This document shows, in pieces, positions 30,318 through 38,797 of a stretch of 43,801 nt of DNA. This DNA comes from Myxococcota bacterium (lineage in GTDB: Bacteria > Myxococcota_A > UBA9160 > SZUA-336), in assembly GCA_035498015.1 (NCBI GenBank), contig DATKAO010000233.1, positions 1-43,801 on the forward strand, written 5' to 3'. The notes below the pieces were generated by a model, which saw only the letters and a program-made list of their open reading frames with translations, was not told where the DNA came from and did not search any database. A program made the translations under genes and the position numbers. Each line of letters starts with the position of its first letter. Within the stretch, counting starts at the first letter, position 1.

Positions 30318-32594
30318 TTACTGCGCGAGCCAGCGACGCGCCGCCGCGGCCAGTGAGTACGCGCCCGCCGCGATCGCGAAGGCCGCGCTGCTGCCGCCGT
30401 AGACCATCACGATCATGAGCAGACACGAGCCCACGACCGCGGCGGCGCCGTTCGCGGCCCACGCCCAGGCCACGAGCTCGGGCCGGTCCGGGTCGAGCAG
30501 GCGGATCCCGCCGGCCAGCGGCATGCCCAGCGGGACGCCCAGCGCGACCACGCTCGCCGCGGTGAGCGCCATGCGCGCGGCCGCGGGCAGCTGGATCAGC
30601 GCGTGGACCGCGGGCAAGAGGCCGAGCGCGCAGCCGAGCGCCAGGCCGATCACGGCGAACACGGCCACGGCGCCGGCGCGAAGCGGCGCGCGGCCCATCC
30701 AGGTGCTGCCGATGCCGGCCCCGGCGAGCAGGCCCGCGAGCACGACCGAGAGCGCGTACGTGGGGTGACCCAGGAACAAGGTCATGATCTGGATCGCCGG
30801 CAGCTCGAAGCCCATGAAGCCCACGCCCAGCGCTGCGAAATACACCAGCGCGGGCGCGAGCGCGCGGTCGCCGCGCACGTCGCCGCGGCGCAGCCAGAGC
30901 GGCGTGCCGAGCAGTGCGAGCGTGAGCACGGCCGCCAGCGCGAGACACAGGAGCAGGAGCTGCGAGCTCTGCGCGTACACCGCTCTCGACACCGAGGGCT
31001 GCAGCGACCACGCGGACCAGGGCAGGGCGAACTGGAAGAAGAACGGGTTCGAGTCACTCGAGGGAGTCACGATGTACGGGTAAGAGGCCAGAAACGCGCG
31101 CCGATCGGCGCTGCGCGCGTACTCCGAGAACGGCGTGTCCAGCGCCGAGCCCGGCCGGTACAGGTAGGCCCAGCCCTGCCGCGCCACGTAGGCGTCGAGC
31201 CGCGCCAGGCGCTCGCCCTCGATCGGCTGGTTCGAGAACAATAGGAAGCCCCACACGTGCAGGTCCGAGCTGCGGAAGTTCGGCTCGGGAGACAGCACCA
31301 CGACCTGTGACTCGGGATGCGCGGCCCCGGAGCGCTGCAGCGCATCGAGCACGGTGGTGAACAGGCGCAGGGTCTCGCGCGGCGGCCAGAACAGCCAGCG
31401 GCGGATCGACACCACGCCGCCCGGGCGCAGCTTGCCCAGCAGGTCGCGCATGGCCTCGCTCGTGTAGAGGAAGTTCTCCGACAGGCTGTAGGCGCCCTGC
31501 GCCGAGGCAGTCCAGGTGTCGATCGCGTGCATGACCACGAGGTCGAAGTCGCGGTCGCTCGAGCGCAGCAGGTGGCGCGCCTCGCCGAGCTCGACGGTGA
31601 CTCGCGGGTCGAGGAAGATGCGGCGGTTGGCGTCGCGGTCGTCGACCTGGTCCCAGCGCAGGATCGTGGGGTTGATGTCGATCGCGAGCACCGACGCGGC
31701 GTCCATCTGCAGCGCCAGGCGCAGCTGCGGGCCGGCGCCGACGCCCAGCACCGCCACGTCGGGCGAGCGCTTCACCAGCGTGTACTCGGGCACCGGGAAG
31801 GTCAGCAGGTCCTCGCGCACGTCGGTCGAGGCGTCGCCGTCGATCACGTAGCGCCCCGCGTGCACGGCGTCGGTGCGCGCGAGGTGGTTCCACTCGAAGC
31901 GCGCGATGCGGCTGGCGCTCTCGGGCAGCCTCACGTAGGGGTCGAACACGGCCGGGAACAGCATGCCGGCGCCGAGCAGAACCGCGCCGACCCCGGCGGC
32001 GCCGAACACGCCGCCACTCACTCGCGCGCGCGGCCAGCCGGCGGCCAGCGCGGCGGCGCCCAGCGCGGCCAGGCCGGCGGCGAGAAAGGCGCGGATCGGC
32101 CCGGCCGCCATCATCACGCTCACCGACGCCGCGCAGCCCAACGCGGCCCCCGCCAGGTCGGCGGCGTAGAGCCGGCCGAAGTCACTGCGGCGCTGCGTGA
32201 ACACGAGCGTGAGCGCCATGCCGCCGCAGAAGTTCAGCGCCACCAGGGCCAGCGCGAGCGCCGTCAGATACCCGTAGGCCCCCGACCCGTCGACCTTGCC
32301 GAACGAGAGGTTGGGGGCCGGGCCGAGCCAGGCGTAGGCGGCGAGAAACACCAGCGGCAGCGCCGCGAGCGCGATCAGCCAGCGCACAAGGTCGTCGCTC
32401 CGCCAGTCAGTGCGCCGCGACGCGTACAGCCACGCGCCGGCCGCGGCCAGGCCGAGCTGCGCCAGCGACACCACGAAGAACACGAAGTGGTAGAAGAAGC
32501 GGTACGCGATCAGCCGCGTGGCAGTCACCTGGGCGTCGAGCAGGGCCAGACTGACCAGAAACACGATCGCGGCGCAGCGGGCGACGCTCGGCAT
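30318..32594 (-). CDS. Polytopic membrane protein with spermidine-synthase-like domain
   Basis: A 758-residue protein. Roughly five or six helices (residues about 5-250) come first. A spermidine synthase/methyltransferase-like domain (about 265-530) follows, with the nucleotide-binding VLGVGAGPQLRLALQMDA...LAIDINP and a FDLVVMHAIDTW block. Another set of about six helices ends at the C terminus. The catalytic Asp pair of true aminopropyltransferases is not obvious, since the segment reads MHAIDTWTASAQGAYSLSEN. Similar fused proteins are common in bacteria without known function. Its ATG shares a base with the proB stop, so it is coupled to proline synthesis genes. Confidence 0.82.
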   Translation of the reverse strand: MPSVARCAAIVFLVSLALLDAQVTATRLIAYRFFYHFVFFVVSLAQLGLAAAGAWLYASRRTDWRSDDLVRWLIALAALPLVFLAAYAWLGPAPNLSFGKVDGSGAYGYLTALALALVALNFCGGMALTLVFTQRRSDFGRLYAADLAGAALGCAASVSVMMAAGPIRAFLAAGLAALGAAALAAGWPRARVSGGVFGAAGVGAVLLGAGMLFPAVFDPYVRLPESASRIARFEWNHLARTDAVHAGRYVIDGDASTDVREDLLTFPVPEYTLVKRSPDVAVLGVGAGPQLRLALQMDAASVLAIDINPTILRWDQVDDRDANRRIFLDPRVTVELGEARHLLRSSDRDFDLVVMHAIDTWTASAQGAYSLSENFLYTSEAMRDLLGKLRPGGVVSIRRWLFWPPRETLRLFTTVLDALQRSGAAHPESQVVVLSPEPNFRSSDLHVWGFLLFSNQPIEGERLARLDAYVARQGWAYLYRPGSALDTPFSEYARSADRRAFLASYPYIVTPSSDSNPFFFQFALPWSAWSLQPSVSRAVYAQSSQLLLLCLALAAVLTLALLGTPLWLRRGDVRGDRALAPALVYFAALGVGFMGFELPAIQIMTLFLGHPTYALSVVLAGLLAGAGIGSTWMGRAPLRAGAVAVFAVIGLALGCALGLLPAVHALIQLPAAARMALTAASVVALGVPLGMPLAGGIRLLDPDRPELVAWAWAANGAAAVVGSCLLMIVMVYGGSSAAFAIAAGAYSLAAAARRWLAQ

Positions 32595-33712
32595 CAGAAG
32601 ACGATCAGGTTGTCGCGGTGGATCACCTCGTCGCCGTTCGAGTAGCCCAGCACGGCCTCGATCTGCGCGGTCTTCTGGCCGCGGATTCGCCCGATCTCGC
32701 GCGCGTCGTACGAGACCAGGCCGCGCGCGACCTCGTCGCCGTTGGGCGCGAGACACGCGACCAGGTCGCCCACGCCGAAGCGCCCCGACACTTCGGTGAC
32801 TCCCGCGGGCAGGAGGCTCGCGCGCCGTTCGCGCAGCGCGCGCACCGCGCCGGCGTCGAGCCGCAGCGCGCCGCGCGGCCGCAGGGTGAAGGCGATCCAG
32901 TGCTTGCGCGACGAGAGCTGGTCCTGGGCCGGCCGCACGAGCGTGCCCACGTCGTCGCCCGCGAGGACGCGCCGCAGCACGTCGCGCTTGCGCCCGTCGG
33001 CGATCACCGTGGGCACGCCGAAGCGCGCCGCCGAACGGGCCGCGAGCAGCTTCGAGCGCATGCCGCCGGTCGCCAGCGCCGAGCCCTCGCCGCCCGCCAG
33101 CGCGAGCACGCGCGGAGTGACTTCGTCGACCACGGCCACGCGCGTGGCGCGGCCCGCGCGCGGGTCGCCGTCGCGCAGACCGTCGATGTCGGTCAAGAGC
33201 AACAGCAGGTCCGCGCCGCAGGTGTTCACGACCTGCGCGGCCAGCTGGTCGTTGTCGCCGAAGCGCAGCTCCTCGGTCGCGACCGAATCGTTCTCGTTGA
33301 TCAGCGGCACCACGCCGTCGGCCAGGAGCTGCGCCAGCGTGCTGCGCGCGTGCAGGAAGCGCTCGCGGTCCACGAAGCCCGCGTGATCGAGCAGGATCTG
33401 CCCGACCAGGAGCTTCTCGCGCGCGAACGCGCGCTCGAAGCGCCGGCACAGGTCGATCTGACCCACCGCCGCGGCGGCCTGCTTGCCCGGGATCGAGCTC
33501 GGGCGCTTGGCGAGACCGAGCCGGCGCGTGCCGAGCCCCACGGCGCCCGACGAGACCACCACGATCTCGTGCCCGCGCCGCATCTCCGCGGCCACCTGGC
33601 GGGCCACCGACGAAAAACGGCGCGTCTGCACGCCCCCGGCCTGCGGCGCGAGCAGCGACGTGCCGAGCTTCACCACCACGCGCCGCGCGCGAGACAGGTC
33701 GGCGCGAGTCAC
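32594..33712 (-). CDS. proB: Glutamate 5-kinase
   Basis: A 372-residue enzyme that phosphorylates glutamate in the first step of proline synthesis and is usually feedback-inhibited by proline. It has an amino acid kinase domain (VVVKLGTSLL, VVVSSGAVGLG, NENDSVATEELRFGDNDQLAA) and a C-terminal PUA domain (about 285-365). The GTG start at 33712 overlaps the obg stop as GTGA. The longer upstream open frame is an obg shadow. Confidence 0.96.
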   Translation of the reverse strand: MTRADLSRARRVVVKLGTSLLAPQAGGVQTRRFSSVARQVAAEMRRGHEIVVVSSGAVGLGTRRLGLAKRPSSIPGKQAAAAVGQIDLCRRFERAFAREKLLVGQILLDHAGFVDRERFLHARSTLAQLLADGVVPLINENDSVATEELRFGDNDQLAAQVVNTCGADLLLLLTDIDGLRDGDPRAGRATRVAVVDEVTPRVLALAGGEGSALATGGMRSKLLAARSAARFGVPTVIADGRKRDVLRRVLAGDDVGTLVRPAQDQLSSRKHWIAFTLRPRGALRLDAGAVRALRERRASLLPAGVTEVSGRFGVGDLVACLAPNGDEVARGLVSYDAREIGRIRGQKTAQIEAVLGYSNGDEVIHRDNLIVF

Positions 33713-34731
33713 TTCTTGCCCACCTCGCGCCCCAGCAGCTGCAGCAGTGACTCGATGCCCTCGCCGGTGGCGGCCGAGATCCAGCGCACGTCGATGCCGC
33801 GGCGCGTCAGCGGCTCGGCCAAGAGCGCGCGCTCCGCCGCATCGGGCACGAGGTCGGCCTTGGCGAGACACACGATCTCGGTGCGCTTGGCCAGCTCCTC
33901 GGAGTAGGCCGCGAGCTCGGCGCGCAGCGCGAGGTAGTCGCCCTCGGGGCTGCGCTCCGCGTCGCCGCCCGCGAGCGATGGCTCGGGGTCGAGCAGATGC
34001 ACGAGCAGCCGCGTGCGCTCCACGTGGCGCAGGAAGCGGTGACCCAGCCCGGCGCCGCGGTGCGCGCCCGGAATCAGACCGGGGATGTCCGCGATCACGA
34101 AGCGCGCGCCACTCACTTCCACCATGCCCAGGTGCGGCTGCAGGGTGGTGAACGGGTAGCTCGCGACCTTGGGCCGCGCGGCCGACACGCGCGAGATCAA
34201 GGTCGACTTGCCCGCGTTGGGAAAGCCGATCAGCCCCACGTCGGCCAGCACCTTGAGCTCGAGCCGCAGCCAGCGCTCCTGGCCCTCTTCGCCGGGCTCG
34301 ACCGTGAGCGGCGCCTGGTTGGTCGAGGTCGCGAACATGGCGTTGCCGCGTCCCCCGCGGCCGCCCTCCTCGGCCAGCCAGCGCTGGCCGTCCTCGAGCA
34401 GCTCGGCCAGCACCTCGCGCGTGGCGTCGTCCTTCACCACGGTGCCCAGCGGCAGATGGAGCTCGACGTCGTCGCCCCACTTCCCATCCTTGCGTGCGCC
34501 CGAGCCGTGCGCCCCGCGGCCGGCGCGGAAGAACTTGCGGTGGCGCGTGTCGAGCAAGGTCGCGAGCTGGCGGTCCGCGACCAGCCAGACCGAGCCACCT
34601 TTGCCGCCGTTCCCCCCGTCGGGGCCGCCGCGCGGCACGAACTTCTCGCGCCGGAACGAGCAGCAGCCGCGACCTCCGTCGCCGCTGCGCACGAAGATCC
34701 GGCACTCGTCGATGAAGTCGGGGGCGGACAT
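33709..34731 (-). CDS. obgE: GTPase Obg/CgtA
   Basis: A 340-residue GTPase involved in 50S ribosome maturation and stress control. The Gly-rich Obg fold (GGRGCCSFRREKFVPRGGPDGG) is followed by a G domain with GFPNAGKSTL (G1), DIPGLIPGAHRGAGLGHRFL (G3) and LAKAD (G4). The variable C-terminal extension is short. It sits in the conserved rplU-rpmA-obg order. The ATG follows a TAGAAT box by 11 bases, so it may also be transcribed independently. Confidence 0.97.
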   Translation of the reverse strand: MSAPDFIDECRIFVRSGDGGRGCCSFRREKFVPRGGPDGGNGGKGGSVWLVADRQLATLLDTRHRKFFRAGRGAHGSGARKDGKWGDDVELHLPLGTVVKDDATREVLAELLEDGQRWLAEEGGRGGRGNAMFATSTNQAPLTVEPGEEGQERWLRLELKVLADVGLIGFPNAGKSTLISRVSAARPKVASYPFTTLQPHLGMVEVSGARFVIADIPGLIPGAHRGAGLGHRFLRHVERTRLLVHLLDPEPSLAGGDAERSPEGDYLALRAELAAYSEELAKRTEIVCLAKADLVPDAAERALLAEPLTRRGIDVRWISAATGEGIESLLQLLGREVGKK

Positions 34732-34742
34732 GATCCGCCGGG

Positions 34743-34748
34743 ATTCTA
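34743..34748 (-). promoter_or_regulatory. -10-like box before obgE
   Basis: TAGAAT on the minus strand, 11 bases before the obgE ATG and after the rpmA stop. No clear -35. Confidence 0.4.
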
Positions 34749-34762
34749 ACGAGCTAGGTCAG

Positions 34763-35020
34763 TTACGCGTTGGCGTCGACAATGGACGCGCGCTTCTGAT
34801 TGCGGCTGTCGTAGTACTTCACGACGCCGTCGCGCAGCGCGAACAGCGTGAAGTCGCGGCCCATGCCGACGCCGCGGCCGGCGTGGATCACGGTGCCGAC
34901 CTGGCGCACCAGCACCTGGCCCGCGCGCACGGTCTCGCCGCCGTAGACCTTGGTCCCGCGCCGCTGCGAGTTGCTGTCGCGGCCGTTGCGGGTGCTGCCC
35001 TGTCCCTTTTTGTGAGCCAT
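34763..35020 (-). CDS. rpmA: 50S ribosomal protein L27
   Basis: An 85-residue L27 with the N-terminal [20 protein letters not shown] and the [23 protein letters not shown] core. L27 reaches the peptidyl-transferase centre. There is no N-terminal cleavable extension of the Firmicute type. It follows rplU after nine bases, with a weak GAGG site. Confidence 0.98.
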   Translation of the reverse strand: MAHKKGQGSTRNGRDSNSQRRGTKVYGGETVRAGQVLVRQVGTVIHAGRGVGMGRDFTLFALRDGVVKYYDSRNQKRASIVDANA

Positions 35021-35029
35021 GCCGTGCCT

Positions 35030-35338
35030 CTACGCCTCGATCGACTCGATGCGCACGCGGGTGTAGTGCTGCCGGTGGCCCTTGCTCAGGCGATAGCGCT
35101 TGCGCCGCTTGTACTTGAAGATGCGGATCTTCGGGCCCGACGCATCGCCCTCGATCTTCGCCAGCACCTTCGCGCCCGCGACCAGGGGATTCCCCACGCG
35201 GATCTCGTCGCCCCCGACGAGCAGCACCTCGGCGAGCTCGACGCTCTGGCCCGGCTCGCCCTCGATCAGATCGAGATCGACGATGTCGCCGGGCGACACC
35301 CGGACCTGCTTACCACCTGTGCGGACCACGGCGTACAT
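35030..35338 (-). CDS. rplU: 50S ribosomal protein L21
   Basis: A 102-residue L21, from MYAVVRTGGKQVRVSPGD to the RNA-binding KIRIFKYKRRKRYRLSKGHRQHYTRVRI. It binds 23S rRNA domain II. The ATG at 35338 has no ribosome binding site; a strong promoter ends only 11 bases before it, so the message has a very short leader. The longer open frame is a shadow of the upstream oxidoreductase. Confidence 0.97.
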   Translation of the reverse strand: MYAVVRTGGKQVRVSPGDIVDLDLIEGEPGQSVELAEVLLVGGDEIRVGNPLVAGAKVLAKIEGDASGPKIRIFKYKRRKRYRLSKGHRQHYTRVRIESIEA

Positions 35339-35349
35339 AGGGGGGGCCG

Positions 35350-35379
35350 AGTCTAGACGAGCCTCTTCGCATCCGCCAA
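35350..35379 (-). promoter_or_regulatory. Promoter of rplU-rpmA
   Basis: On the minus strand TTGGCG (35379-35374), 18 bases, TAGACT (35355-35350). The first three bases of the -10 box are the TAG stop codon of the upstream gene. The rplU ATG is 11 bases downstream. Confidence 0.65.
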
Positions 35380-36483
35380 GGCCCGTTCCGCGCCGGCCAC
35401 GATGTCCAGCAGCACCTCTCGCGCGGGCCGGACCTTGTGGATCATGCCGATGCCCTGGCCGGCGAAGCCGGGCACGATGTCGCCGCGCCGGGCGATCGAG
35501 CCCGCCAGGAGCACCGGGCCGGAGACCATGCTCTGGAACGGCATCGGCAGCGTCTCGAGGCCGCTGTCGGCGTAGGCCTGGGTCCACTTGCTGCGGATCA
35601 GCCGCGCGGGCTTCCCGGTGACCGAGCGCGACACGACGGTGTTCTCCTCGTCGCTGTCCACGATCGCCTGCTTCTGGAAGTCCTGGATGCCCGCCTCGTC
35701 GGTGGCGAGGAAGGCCGAGCCGATCCAGGCACCGACCGCGCCGAGCATCATCGCCGCGGCCACGCCGCGGCCGTCGGTGATTCCGCCGGCGCCGAGCACG
35801 GGGATCGGCGCGACCGCGTCGACCACCTGCGGAATGAGCGCCATCGTGCCGACGGGTGAGTTGTGACCGCCGGCGTCGTGACCCTGCGCCACGATCACGT
35901 CGACGTGACTCTCGGCGACCTTGCGCGCGTGTCTCACCGCGCCGACCACCGCCATCACGATCGTGCCGTTCTTGTGCAGCCGATCGAGCCAGGGTCCGGG
36001 GTCACCCAGGCCGGCCGCGTACACGGGCACGCGCTCCTGGATCACCACCTCCATCTGCGCGTCGAAGAAGTCCTTCGAGAACACCGCGCGGCCGCGGTTG
36101 CCTTCGCGCGGAGGGGCGTTCGGCGCGGCGCCGGTGTGCGGGAGAGTGAGTCCCTCCTTGGCCATGAACTCGCGCGCAAAGGCCTGGAGCTTGGGCACCT
36201 TCTCGAGCGGCGACGGGCCGGCGCCCGGCTCGAGCGTCTTCGCGCGCCGCACCGAGGCCGGCAGCAGCGTGTCGACGCCGAACGGCTTGTCGGTCAGGCT
36301 GCGTGTCTCGGCGATCCAGGCCCGCAGCTCTTCGGGCTGGCAGGCCGCGGCGCCCAGGATCCCCAGACCGCCGGCGTTGGAGACCGCGGCCGCGAGCTTC
36401 GGCGTGCTGGCGCCGCCCATGCCCGCGAGCACGATCGGGTACTCGATGCCCAGGATGTCGCACAGGGGAGTTCGAAGGCTCAC
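35353..36483 (-). CDS. Nitronate monooxygenase / 2-nitropropane dioxygenase-like FMN enzyme
   Basis: A 376-residue TIM-barrel flavoenzyme. Family marks are the N-terminal YPIVLAGMGGASTPKLAAAVSNAGGLG, the DVIVAQGHDAGGHNSP block with the catalytic-type His, and the phosphate-binding PVLGAGGITDGRGVAAAMMLGA. Family members oxidise nitronates or act as enoyl reductases and dehydrogenases, so the substrate is open. The GTG at 36483 is six bases after a consensus-like TATGAT box and has no ribosome binding site. Confidence 0.88.
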   Translation of the reverse strand: MSLRTPLCDILGIEYPIVLAGMGGASTPKLAAAVSNAGGLGILGAAACQPEELRAWIAETRSLTDKPFGVDTLLPASVRRAKTLEPGAGPSPLEKVPKLQAFAREFMAKEGLTLPHTGAAPNAPPREGNRGRAVFSKDFFDAQMEVVIQERVPVYAAGLGDPGPWLDRLHKNGTIVMAVVGAVRHARKVAESHVDVIVAQGHDAGGHNSPVGTMALIPQVVDAVAPIPVLGAGGITDGRGVAAAMMLGAVGAWIGSAFLATDEAGIQDFQKQAIVDSDEENTVVSRSVTGKPARLIRSKWTQAYADSGLETLPMPFQSMVSGPVLLAGSIARRGDIVPGFAGQGIGMIHKVRPAREVLLDIVAGAERALADAKRLV

Positions 36484-36489
36484 ATTCCG

Positions 36490-36495
36490 ATCATA
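36490..36495 (-). promoter_or_regulatory. -10 box before the nitronate-monooxygenase-like gene
   Basis: TATGAT on the minus strand, six bases before the GTG at 36483. It contains the TGA stop codon of the upstream FAD oxidoreductase. The -35 region is poor. Confidence 0.55.
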
Positions 36496-37612
36496 TCAGC
36501 CGCGCGACCCGCGCCGCGATCGCGCCCGCCGAGGTGAGGCCGGGTGACTCGATGCCCACCAGGTTCACCAGCCCCGGCAGCCCGCGCGCCGACTCCTCGG
36601 CGATCACGAAGTCGCGGAAGTCCTCGCCGGGGCCGGCGAGCTTGGGGCGCATGCCCGCGTAGTCGGGCGCGAGCTGGGCGGCGTCGAGCTCCGGCAGGAA
36701 GCGCCTGGCCATCTCTGCGAAGGCCGCGGACTTCGCGGCATCGACGTCGTAGTGGACCCGGTCGACGTAGTGGGCGTCGGGGCCGAGCCGGAAGCGGCCG
36801 CCCAGGTCGACGGTCAGGTGCACGCCCAGGCCCGGCCCGTGCGGCACGGGATAGATCAGGCGGTCGGCGAGCTTGCCCACGGCCGGCGCGATGCTGAAGT
36901 AGTCGCCCTTGCACGGGTGCTGGCGGTAGCGCGCGGCGTCCAGGTCGATGCCCGCGAGCTCGGCGATGCGGTCGGCGGCCAGGCCCGCCGCGTTCACCAC
37001 CGCCCCGGCGCGCAGCGTCTCGCGGCCGCCGCCGCGCGACTCGAGCTCGATGCGCCAGCCGCGCGCGTCGCGCTCCAGCGCGTACACCGTGCTGTGTAGC
37101 AGCACCCGCCCGCCGTGCGACTCGAGCTCCGCCTCGTAGCTGGCGGCGAGCTCCTCCGGGTCGACGATGCCGGTCACCGGAACCAGCAGCGCAGCGCGCG
37201 CCGACACGCGCGGCTCGAGCGTCCGCAGCTCGCGCGCGTCGATCAGGCGCAGGCCGGGCACGCCGTTGGCCGTGCCCCGCGCGCGCAGTGACTCGAGCGC
37301 CGGAAGCTCGTGCTCGCCGCTCGCCACCACGAGCTTGCCGGTGTTGCGGTGCGCGATGTCGCGCGCCGCGCAGCGCGCGTACAGCGCCTCGCGCCCCGCG
37401 ACGCACAGCTCCGCCTTGAGCGAGCCGGTCGGGTAGTAGAGCCCGGCGTGGATGACTCCGCTGTTGCGCGACGTGGTCTCGCGCGCGATCGCGCCGTGGC
37501 GCTCGAGCACGAGCACGTCGCGGCCCGCCGCGGCCAGCGCCGCCGCGCACGCCAGGCCGACGACGCCGGCGCCGATCACCGCGACGCCCGTCTCACCGGC
37601 TGCCTCCACCAT
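36491..37612 (-). CDS. FAD-dependent oxidoreductase, L-2-hydroxyglutarate oxidase-like
   Basis: A 373-residue DAO-family flavoenzyme. It has the N-terminal FAD motif VAVIGAGVVGLACAAALAAAGRDVLVLER, then TTSRNSGVIHAGLYYPTGSLKAELC, a strong match to LhgO-type enzymes, and the C-terminal HPCKGDYFSI and LVNLVGIESPGLTSAGAIA. It probably oxidises a 2-hydroxy acid such as L-2-hydroxyglutarate and feeds electrons to the quinone pool. The ATG at 37612 follows a TATAGT box by seven bases. The longer upstream open frame is a shadow of the AMIN gene. Confidence 0.86.
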   Translation of the reverse strand: MVEAAGETGVAVIGAGVVGLACAAALAAAGRDVLVLERHGAIARETTSRNSGVIHAGLYYPTGSLKAELCVAGREALYARCAARDIAHRNTGKLVVASGEHELPALESLRARGTANGVPGLRLIDARELRTLEPRVSARAALLVPVTGIVDPEELAASYEAELESHGGRVLLHSTVYALERDARGWRIELESRGGGRETLRAGAVVNAAGLAADRIAELAGIDLDAARYRQHPCKGDYFSIAPAVGKLADRLIYPVPHGPGLGVHLTVDLGGRFRLGPDAHYVDRVHYDVDAAKSAAFAEMARRFLPELDAAQLAPDYAGMRPKLAGPGEDFRDFVIAEESARGLPGLVNLVGIESPGLTSAGAIAARVARLI

Positions 37613-37619
37613 GCGCTGG

Positions 37620-37625
37620 ACTATA
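37620..37625 (-). promoter_or_regulatory. -10 box before the FAD oxidoreductase
   Basis: TATAGT on the minus strand, seven bases before the ATG and with no ribosome binding site between. The -35 is weak. On the other strand TTGAAC at 37627-37632 could serve as a -35 for the AMIN gene. Confidence 0.5.
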
Positions 37626-37708
37626 GTTGAACCGCTCACTTGCCGACTCCTGATGTGGAGCTGCGCCCTGGCCAGACCTGGCGATGACCTGGCTACGAGA
37701 GAGGGACC

Positions 37709-38797
37709 ATGCGACGTGCGCTGACTTTGTGGGTCACTGCGGTCGCGCTCGCCGCGCCCGCGGCGTTCGCGCCCGCGCAGAGCCGCCCGCACGTGCGCGA
37801 CGTGCGCGTGGGCGCGCACGAGGGCTACCAGCGCGTGGTGGTCGAGCTCGACGGCTCGGCCGAGATCGCCTGGCAGCGCGGGCCCGAAGCGGGCGCCGAG
37901 AAGTTCTATCTCGACGCCGACCTGGGCCAGCGCGAGCGCGTGATCGAGAGCAAGCTGCCGCAGGTGGGGAAGATCGTGCTGCGCGCCATGCGCGTGGGCA
38001 CGCAGCTCGAGCTCGAGCCGCGCGAGCGGCGCCTGCGCGCGTATCTGCTCGCCAAGCCCACGCGGCTGGTGATCGACGTGGCGGAGCCGGGCGAGGGGAA
38101 GTTCGAGGTGCCGGCCGGACTCACTGCGCTCTCGCCCGCGAAGTCGTTCAGCCCGCCCGAGAACGCGCCGGTGCCGGTGCCGGAGCCGGAGCCCGGGGCG
38201 GAGCCGGAGCCCGAGCCGAAGGAAGCCGCGTCGAGCCAGCCCGCGCCCGAAGCCGCGCAGCCGGAGGCTCGAGCGGAGACTCCGCCCGAGGCGACTGCGC
38301 CAGAAACTCCGCCCGAGGCCGCCGCGCCCGAGCCGGCGCCACCGGCGCCCGAGCTGGCCGCCGAGCCCGAGCCCGCGCCCGCTCCGGAGCCGCCGCCCGC
38401 CGCCGAAGTGACTCCACCGGCTGCGCCGCCGCCCGCGCCGCCGGCGCAGCCCGAGCCGGCGCACGACACCGGCTTCCCGTGGGGCCTCGCGCTCGGCACG
38501 CTGGCCGTGCTCTCCGCCGTCGGCGTGCTCGGCTTCGCCGCATGGCGCATGCGCCCGGCGGCGCCCGAAGCGCCGTTCCGGCCGCGCCCGCGGCCGACAC
38601 CACCCGGTGTAGATGCGATCTCGGTCGACGAGCTGCGCAGCGCCGCCGACCCGACCAGCGTGCTGGAGCAGAGACTCGACCAGGAGGTGCGCGCGCGGCT
38701 CGCACTCGAAGAGCGGCTGCAGCAGGCGGGCGAGGAGCTCAAGGTGCTGCGCGACCGCGTGCACCGCGTCGAGCGCCGGCGCGAAGACGCGCCCTAG
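37709..38797 (+). CDS. AMIN-domain envelope protein with Pro/Glu-rich linker
   Basis: A 362-residue protein: signal peptide (to about residue 24), AMIN domain (about 28-115, VRDVRVGAHEGYQRVVVELDG ... PTRLVIDVAEPG), a long low-complexity stretch rich in Pro, Glu and Ala (about 140-250), one membrane helix (WGLALGTLAVLSAVGVLGFAAW, about 258-280) and a C-terminal coiled coil (EQRLDQEVRARLALEERLQQ). AMIN domains target proteins to peptidoglycan or secretion machines. The linker would span the periplasm. A GAGAGAGGG site precedes the ATG. It ends with a four-base overlap with the convergent kinase gene. Confidence 0.82.
   Translation: MRRALTLWVTAVALAAPAAFAPAQSRPHVRDVRVGAHEGYQRVVVELDGSAEIAWQRGPEAGAEKFYLDADLGQRERVIESKLPQVGKIVLRAMRVGTQLELEPRERRLRAYLLAKPTRLVIDVAEPGEGKFEVPAGLTALSPAKSFSPPENAPVPVPEPEPGAEPEPEPKEAASSQPAPEAAQPEARAETPPEATAPETPPEAAAPEPAPPAPELAAEPEPAPAPEPPPAAEVTPPAAPPPAPPAQPEPAHDTGFPWGLALGTLAVLSAVGVLGFAAWRMRPAAPEAPFRPRPRPTPPGVDAISVDELRSAADPTSVLEQRLDQEVRARLALEERLQQAGEELKVLRDRVHRVERRREDAP

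Noticed and set aside
32597-33449. N-terminal extension of the spermidine-synthase-like protein
   Set aside because: Arg-rich shadow of proB; the real start is the ATG at 32594 that overlaps the proB stop.
38140-38480. Tandem repeat in the AMIN protein gene
   Set aside because: It is a Pro/Glu/Ala-rich linker of irregular units, not a DNA repeat with a fixed period.
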